From Streptomyces populi (GTDB lineage Bacteria; Actinomycetota; Actinomycetes; Streptomycetales; Streptomycetaceae): 64,000 nucleotides of DNA. The stretch lies in the NCBI RefSeq assembly GCF_002911015.1, contig NZ_KZ626862.1:1-64000 (forward strand), in the 5' to 3' direction. The position numbers were made by a program, and so were the translations under genes. Positions 59,368 through 64,000 of this stretch are shown here, one piece after another. Within the stretch, counting starts at the first letter, position 1. Every line of letters begins with the position of its first letter. A model generated the notes under the pieces. The model made no database searches and had not been told where the DNA came from. It saw nothing but the letters and a program-made list of their open reading frames with translations.

Positions 59368-60840
59368 ATGACTGATCTATCCGTCGCCCCGGTCACGGTG
59401 AAGTTTCCGCACCGGTCCCGCCGCGGCATCCTCCTCGGCCTCTCCCTGCCCCAACTCGTCCTCGTTTCTTGCACGTTGGCGCTGCTGCTGATGACGGTGA
59501 TCTCCACCGGACTGCTCGGGGCCGTCGTCCTGGCCCCGCTGTGGGCGGCATCCGGGGCGCTCGTCGCGATCCGCCGGCACGGCCGCTCCCTGATCGACTG
59601 GGCGCCGACCGTCGCTCGCTACGCACACCGCCGCCGTACCGGACAGACCCTCTGGCTCGCCCGCCCCGTCACCCGGCCCCGGCAGGACGGCGCCCTTCAC
59701 CTGCCCGGCACCGCCGCCTCGCTCAAGGTCGTCACCCCCGGAGACTCCGTCAACGGCGCCGCGGCCGTCCACGACCCGCACCACCAGACGCTGACCGCCA
59801 TCGCCCGCGTCAGCAGCCGCGCCTTCGCCCTTCTCGACCCCGCGGCCCAGAACCACAACGTGAGCAGCTGGGGACGCGCGCTGGCGGGCATCGCCCGCGC
59901 CGGGCACATCGCCACCGTCCAGGTGCTGGAGCGCACCGTCCCCGACAGCGGCGACACCCTCACCCGCCACTGGGCCCAGAACGGGCAGCCCCAGACCCCC
60001 GTCGCCGGACAGATCTATTCCGAACTGGTCGCCTCGGCCGGACCCACCGCCGCCCCGCACGAGACCTACCTCGCCGTCTCCCTCGACCTCAAGGCCGCTC
60101 GGCGCCTGATCCGCCAAGCCGGCGGAGGTTTGCCCGGGGCGTTCACCGTCATGGAGCAGACCACGGCCGGCATCGCGCAGGCCGCCCGCAACGCCGGACT
60201 CCAGGTCACCGGGTGGCTGACCGCGCGGGAGATCGCCGCCGTCATCCGCACCGCCTACGACCCGAAGGCCCTCGCCGCACTCCAGCAGTGGTCCGAGACC
60301 GGTCGCACGGAGGCCGACCCCGCAGCCGCCGGGCCCGTCGTCCAGTTCGAGGAGTACGACCGCCTCGCCACCGACAGCGCACGGCACGCGACGTACTGGG
60401 TGGAGAACTGGCCGCGCACCGAGATGGGGGCCGGGTTCCTGCACGGGATCATGTTCACGGCCGGCGTGCGGCGTAGCCTCTCCCTCATCTACGTACCGCA
60501 GGGGCTCGAGTCCGCGCTGCGAGACGTCCAGCGGAAGAAGGCGGCGATCATCGCCGACGCCAACGAACGCGCCCGCCGCGGACAAGTCGACTCCGAAGAG
60601 GACTCTGTCGAGTACGCCGACGTCAAGCAGCGTGAACGCCAGCTCATCGCCGGACATGCGGACGTGGCCCTGACCGGCCTGGTCACCGTCACCGCCGAGA
60701 CCGACGCCCTCCTGGACGCCGCCTGTGCGCAGATCGAGACCCACGCCGTCACTTCGGGTGTCGATCTCCGGCGGCTCAACTACCAGCAGCCGGAAGCCTT
60801 CACTCTCACCGCCCTCCCGCTCGCCCGGACCGCCCTGTGA
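59368..60840 (+). CDS. SCO6880-like transfer protein, VirB4 N-terminal-like
   Basis: 490 residues. A PrgI/VirB3-like N-terminus has two adjacent membrane helices (LPQLVLVSCTLALLLMTVIS, GAVVLAPLWAASGALVAI). A large soluble domain follows whose end (VALTGLVTVTAETDALLDAA, VDLRRLNYQQPEAFTLTALP) resembles the N-terminal CagE/TrbE domain of VirB4. It has no Walker motif. The matching ATPase domain is encoded separately at 61431-62945, so together they may make a split VirB3-VirB4. The name SCO6880 is from memory. Confidence 0.8.
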   Translation: MTDLSVAPVTVKFPHRSRRGILLGLSLPQLVLVSCTLALLLMTVISTGLLGAVVLAPLWAASGALVAIRRHGRSLIDWAPTVARYAHRRRTGQTLWLARPVTRPRQDGALHLPGTAASLKVVTPGDSVNGAAAVHDPHHQTLTAIARVSSRAFALLDPAAQNHNVSSWGRALAGIARAGHIATVQVLERTVPDSGDTLTRHWAQNGQPQTPVAGQIYSELVASAGPTAAPHETYLAVSLDLKAARRLIRQAGGGLPGAFTVMEQTTAGIAQAARNAGLQVTGWLTAREIAAVIRTAYDPKALAALQQWSETGRTEADPAAAGPVVQFEEYDRLATDSARHATYWVENWPRTEMGAGFLHGIMFTAGVRRSLSLIYVPQGLESALRDVQRKKAAIIADANERARRGQVDSEEDSVEYADVKQRERQLIAGHADVALTGLVTVTAETDALLDAACAQIETHAVTSGVDLRRLNYQQPEAFTLTALPLARTAL

Positions 60841-60940
60841 GTCAGTCCCGTCGACCGACGCCCTGGCCCGCTGCTCTTCGCTCGTCCGCGACGGACCACT
60901 CGTCGCCGCTCCTGCCTCCCGGCAAGAAGGACCACCGCTT

Positions 60941-61402
60941 TTGACCTCCCGCACACCTCCAGGCGACGCGCACCCCTACCTCCGCGCCGCGAGCGCCGGA
61001 GTCCGCCACCACACCCGGGCCCTTGCCTCATCCGACGCGACCGCGCCCCGGCGGGCGGACCGTCCGCACCTTGACGTGCTCCACGCCCACCTGACCGCCC
61101 TGCTCCAGCTCCTGGACCGCCTCGCCGAAACCACCCGTCCGCCGCACCCCGCCGCCGGCCGTCACCTGGCCGGCGCGCACACCCGTCTCTGGCAGGCCAC
61201 CAGCGAGGTCCACTCCGCCTTCCATCTGCTGCCCGCCAGCACCGCGGCAGAAGGCGAGACGAACATCTGCCATCCAGAGCGGCTGCCCGAGGGGCCGCCC
61301 GTTCTGACGATCTGCCAGCGCCACCTCGCCGCCGGGCACGTCCTCCGCCGTAAGGCCACCCCCACCGACCTCCGTCCGCACGTCACGGCCTGTGTGCGAT
61401 GA
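60941..61402 (+). CDS. DUF6238-like small protein of the transfer operon
   Basis: About 153 residues from a TTG at 60941 with GAAGGA upstream. It is soluble, with a helical middle (HLDVLHAHLTALLQLLDRLA, GAHTRLWQATSEVHSAFHLL) and a short Cys/His-bearing end (NICHPERLPEGPPVLTICQR). No catalytic motif was seen. It lies between the two halves of the putative VirB4, so an adaptor role is possible. The DUF6238 label is from memory. Confidence 0.65.
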   Translation: MTSRTPPGDAHPYLRAASAGVRHHTRALASSDATAPRRADRPHLDVLHAHLTALLQLLDRLAETTRPPHPAAGRHLAGAHTRLWQATSEVHSAFHLLPASTAAEGETNICHPERLPEGPPVLTICQRHLAAGHVLRRKATPTDLRPHVTACVR

Positions 61403-61430
61403 GCCCCGCCCGCAGAATCGAGGGCCCTCG

Positions 61431-62945
61431 ATGACGAACCGGCCCGCCCGGCGCTCCCGCCGCGCCTCCGTCAGTCCGCTCTTCACGCCCGACGGCACCG
61501 ACCGTGCCGGCCGCAAGGCCGCGCGTCGCCAGCTCGCCGAGGCCACCGCCAGGGCCCGCGCGGAAGCTGGCGCCCGCCAGACCGAGAGCACGTCTGCCGA
61601 GCACGAGATACCCGCCGCGCTCTACCCTCCGAGCGGCCGTCCTGGGACCGCCTCCGCGCGGGGGAACCGGTTGAAGCTGCCCGACCACCGCATGACGACG
61701 GCCGTGGCCGCCGGGGCATACCCGTTCCTGGCCGAAGGCGGCCTCGGCGCCGAGGGCATCTACATCGGGCGCGACGTCCACGCGGAAGCGTCGTTCGTCT
61801 TCGATCCGTTCGCGCTGTACGGCCGCGTAGAGGGATTCACCAATCCGAACCTCCTGCTCGCCGGGGTCATCGGCCAGGGCAAGAGTGCCTTGGCCAAGTC
61901 GTTCGCGCTGCGTTCGGTGGCCTTCGGATACCGCGTCTACGTGCCGTGCGATCCGAAAGGTGAATGGACGCCGGTGGCGGAAGCCCTCGGCGGCCGGTCC
62001 GTCGCTCTCGGCCCTGGTCTGCCCGGACGGCTGAACCCCTTGGACGCGGCCCCGCGCCCCGAGAGCGTGGCGGAGGCCGCCTGGGTCGGCGAGATCCGCA
62101 AACGGCGCCTGCTCCTGCTCGGTTCCCTCGCCCGGACGGTCCTGGGCCGGGACCTGACGCCCATGGAGCACACCGCCCTGGACGTCGCCCTCGACGCCGC
62201 CGTCACCCGCGCCGCCGCCACCGGCCGCACCCCGCTCCTCGGCGACGTCGCCGCCGCCCTCAACACCCCCAGTGCGCTCGACGAGGCCGCCGGGATGATG
62301 TCGGGTCGGCTCGGCGACGCCGCCCGCGACCTGGCCCACGCGATGCGGCGCCTCGTCCACGGTGACCTGGCCGGCATGTTCGACGCCCCCTCCACCGTCG
62401 CCTTCGACCCGAACGCACCGATGCTCACCATCGACCTGTCCCGGCTCGGCGGCTCCGGCGACGACACCGCCCTCGTCCTGGCCATGACCTGCGCGAGTGC
62501 CTGGATGGAGTCCGCCCTCTCCGATCCGTCCGGCGGTCGGCGCTGGATCGTGTACGACGAGGCGTGGAGGTTGATGCGGCACGTCGGGCTGCTGCAGCGC
62601 ATGCAGGCCCAGTGGAAGCTCAGCCGCGGCCTCGGCATCGCCAACCTCATGGTGATCCACCGGCTGTCCGACCTGCTCACCGCTGGCGACGCCGGATCAC
62701 AGGGCCGCGCTCTCGCCGAAGGACTCCTCGCCGACTGCAGCACCCGCATCATCTACCGCCAAGAGACCGACCAACTCCATGCCGCAGCCTCCCTGCTGGG
62801 CCTGACCTCGGTGGAGACCGACGCGATCTCTCACCTCAACCGGGGCCGCGGCTTGTGGAAAGTCGCGGGCAGGAGCTTCATCGTGCAGCACCTCCTACAC
62901 CCCCATGAGCTGGTGCTCTTCGACACCGACGCTCGCATGCACTGA
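61431..62945 (+). CDS. VirB4-like transfer ATPase
   Basis: 504 residues. Walker A is GVIGQGKS (residues 145-152) and Walker B is RRWIVYDEAW with Asp377 and Glu378. VPCDPKGEWTPVAEALGG, LMVIHRLSDLLTAGDAGSQG and STRIIYRQETDQLHAAASLL are typical of VirB4/TraC hexameric ATPases. The first 130 residues are short compared with full VirB4, because the usual N-terminal domain appears to sit in the SCO6880-like protein. It energises assembly of, and substrate passage through, the secretion channel on the cytoplasmic side. Confidence 0.88.
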   Translation: MTNRPARRSRRASVSPLFTPDGTDRAGRKAARRQLAEATARARAEAGARQTESTSAEHEIPAALYPPSGRPGTASARGNRLKLPDHRMTTAVAAGAYPFLAEGGLGAEGIYIGRDVHAEASFVFDPFALYGRVEGFTNPNLLLAGVIGQGKSALAKSFALRSVAFGYRVYVPCDPKGEWTPVAEALGGRSVALGPGLPGRLNPLDAAPRPESVAEAAWVGEIRKRRLLLLGSLARTVLGRDLTPMEHTALDVALDAAVTRAAATGRTPLLGDVAAALNTPSALDEAAGMMSGRLGDAARDLAHAMRRLVHGDLAGMFDAPSTVAFDPNAPMLTIDLSRLGGSGDDTALVLAMTCASAWMESALSDPSGGRRWIVYDEAWRLMRHVGLLQRMQAQWKLSRGLGIANLMVIHRLSDLLTAGDAGSQGRALAEGLLADCSTRIIYRQETDQLHAAASLLGLTSVETDAISHLNRGRGLWKVAGRSFIVQHLLHPHELVLFDTDARMH

Positions 62946-63015
62946 GAAGCCCCGAGTTCACGGAGCTCATCCCCGATAACCAGCCCAGCCAGCACCGGAG
63001 CGGCCGATGCTACGG

Positions 63016-63441
63016 CTACTCGGTCGCCGTCGGCAGGTCGTGCCATGCATGTCCACAGTCGCCCTTGCAGTACATCTCGCGGCGGCGAGTGTCAGCAACG
63101 GCGAACACGGAGACAAGGACACGGAACGCCTTGACGTGTTCAGCGGAGGGCAGGCCCGCGAACCCGTAGCGGGGCGGGTCCATGCAGATCATCACCGAGG
63201 GGTTGGCCGTGGGCTTCACACCGGACCGCGCCACCCCCGCACAGCCGTCCGCAGCAGTAATGTGCGCCTGCATCGCATAGCCGGCGACCTCCTGCAGAAC
63301 CTCCTGCTGGCGTGTCGGGGCGAGGCCGGAGAACCAGCCCGCACCAGCATCCAACGTACGGAGCCCTTGGGAGATTTCGTTGACAACCCGCTCGGTCTCG
63401 CGCCGGAAGGTGCTGCCGTCGTCGCTGCTCGGTTCGGTCAT
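63016..63441 (-). CDS. DUF5958 family protein
   Basis: 141 residues, ATG start, running opposite to the transfer operon. The conserved run EISQGLRTLDAGAGWFSGLA, then PTRQQEVLQEVAGYAMQAHI, is what I recall for DUF5958. The C-terminus has RREMYCKGDCGHAWHDLP with a Cys/His cluster. Function unknown. It may be a cargo gene inside the element. Confidence 0.7.
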   Translation of the reverse strand: MTEPSSDDGSTFRRETERVVNEISQGLRTLDAGAGWFSGLAPTRQQEVLQEVAGYAMQAHITAADGCAGVARSGVKPTANPSVMICMDPPRYGFAGLPSAEHVKAFRVLVSVFAVADTRRREMYCKGDCGHAWHDLPTATE

Positions 63442-63544
63442 CGCTTGATGATTTCACGATGCCAATTCCGGACGAAGGCCCGTATCCGCACCCGAGGCAG
63501 CGCGGGCAAAACCGGGAACCGTCCGCTGATGAGAGGAGCTACTT

Positions 63545-64000
63545 CTGTCCGACCTCGACCAGCAGATGCTGCTGATCACCCTGGCCGGCCAACTGAACGA
63601 CGCCGCCGACAGGCTTCCGCTACCCGACATGATCCAGCCCACTCCGGCCCTCGCGAAGATCCTGGAAGACGAAATCCGCACCGTCGAGGGGCTGCTGAAC
63701 AACCTCTCCAGCGAGTCCGCCTTCCGCTTCCGGGCCGGCAGCCGCGAACCTCTCCCGCCCGCCGCCCACATCAGACAGACCACCACCGCACTCGTGAAGG
63801 CTGCTGAACCAGTCGGCGCCGCGCTGCGCGATCTCGGCGCGGCCGTGTCCTGCCTGGGCCACGCCGACGACTGCCGACATCGGTCCGCAGGTCCCGAACG
63901 GGAACGGGCACTCGCCTTCGCCCGCGAGGGCCTGCTGTGGACCATCGCCCATGCGCACCGGCGCCTGGTCCACGCCGCGGCCCTGCTGCGCACCGCCGCC
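63545..64000 (+). CDS. hypothetical transfer-operon protein, cut by the window end
   Basis: An open frame with strong coding character runs to the last base. GAGGAG at 63533 suggests a CTG start at 63545 (or ATG 63566). The product is soluble and helical: SDLDQQMLLITLAGQLNDAA, TPALAKILEDEIRTVEGLLN, VKAAEPVGAALRDLGAAVSC. No family was recognised. It is on the same strand as the transfer genes and probably resumes that operon after the DUF5958 insertion. Confidence 0.6.
   Translation, partial: MSDLDQQMLLITLAGQLNDAADRLPLPDMIQPTPALAKILEDEIRTVEGLLNNLSSESAFRFRAGSREPLPPAAHIRQTTTALVKAAEPVGAALRDLGAAVSCLGHADDCRHRSAGPERERALAFAREGLLWTIAHAHRRLVHAAALLRTAA

Overview
The window reads as DNA from a Streptomyces-type actinomycete. 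GC is very high with strong third-position GC, GTG and TTG starts are frequent, and a mycothiol-dependent enzyme is present. Families typical of Streptomyces occur throughout (DUF317, DUF4913, DUF2267, ANTAR, SpoIIE-type phosphatase, MsiK-dependent sugar ABC importers). I see no rRNA, tRNA or CRISPR array. Names of domains of unknown function are from memory of the families and were not searched.

Layout. (1) 1-3.3 kb holds two tandem DUF2267 proteins, an ANTAR protein, a SpoIIE/PP2C phosphatase with an apparent single-base frameshift, and a decayed IS630-like transposase. (2) 3.4-9.7 kb, minus strand: an IclR regulator, a PDR/VanB-type reductase, a cytochrome P450, S-(hydroxymethyl)mycothiol dehydrogenase and an MBL-fold hydrolase. 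Together these look like oxidative O-demethylation with formaldehyde disposal. An extra sugar-binding lipoprotein lies beside them. (3) 9.8-21 kb: a secreted GH3 glycosidase, a GH78 alpha-L-rhamnosidase, an ABC sugar importer without its own ATPase, and two tandem LacI repressors. (4) 21-32.6 kb: an MFS transporter, a LysR regulator and a divergent ten-gene plus-strand cluster. The cluster has an FAD monooxygenase, an ACMSD-like amidohydrolase, an extradiol dioxygenase, two FAH-family enzymes, a cyclase, two SDRs and a 3-oxoacid CoA-transferase. (5) 32.8-40.9 kb, minus strand: L-rhamnose isomerase, rhamnulose-1-P aldolase/lactaldehyde dehydrogenase, rhamnulokinase and LutABC, behind one promoter with a palindromic operator.

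Regions 2-5 fit one theme: capture and full use of plant phenolic rhamnosides. Sugars are removed by GH78 and GH3, rhamnose goes through RhaI, RhaB and the aldolase to lactate and then LutABC, and the (methoxylated) aromatic aglycone goes to the P450 and the ring-cleavage cluster. This is an inference from gene content.

(6) From about 41.1 kb, just after a transposase remnant, the content changes to an integrative or plasmid-like element. It carries a DUF317 gene broken by an amber stop, a minus-strand cassette (two MFS transporters, an ATP-grasp ligase, a HAD protein, two winged-helix regulators), several small conserved hypotheticals, a RelE-like protein, a DNA methyltransferase, and, from 55.5 kb, a type IV secretion-like transfer module. 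That module has a lytic transglycosylase/NlpC hydrolase, a small two-helix membrane protein, a VirB8-position protein, a polytopic VirB6/TrbL-like protein, and what looks like a VirB4 split into an N-terminal protein and a separate ATPase. No integrase, relaxase or replication gene lies inside the window, so the element must continue beyond 64 kb.
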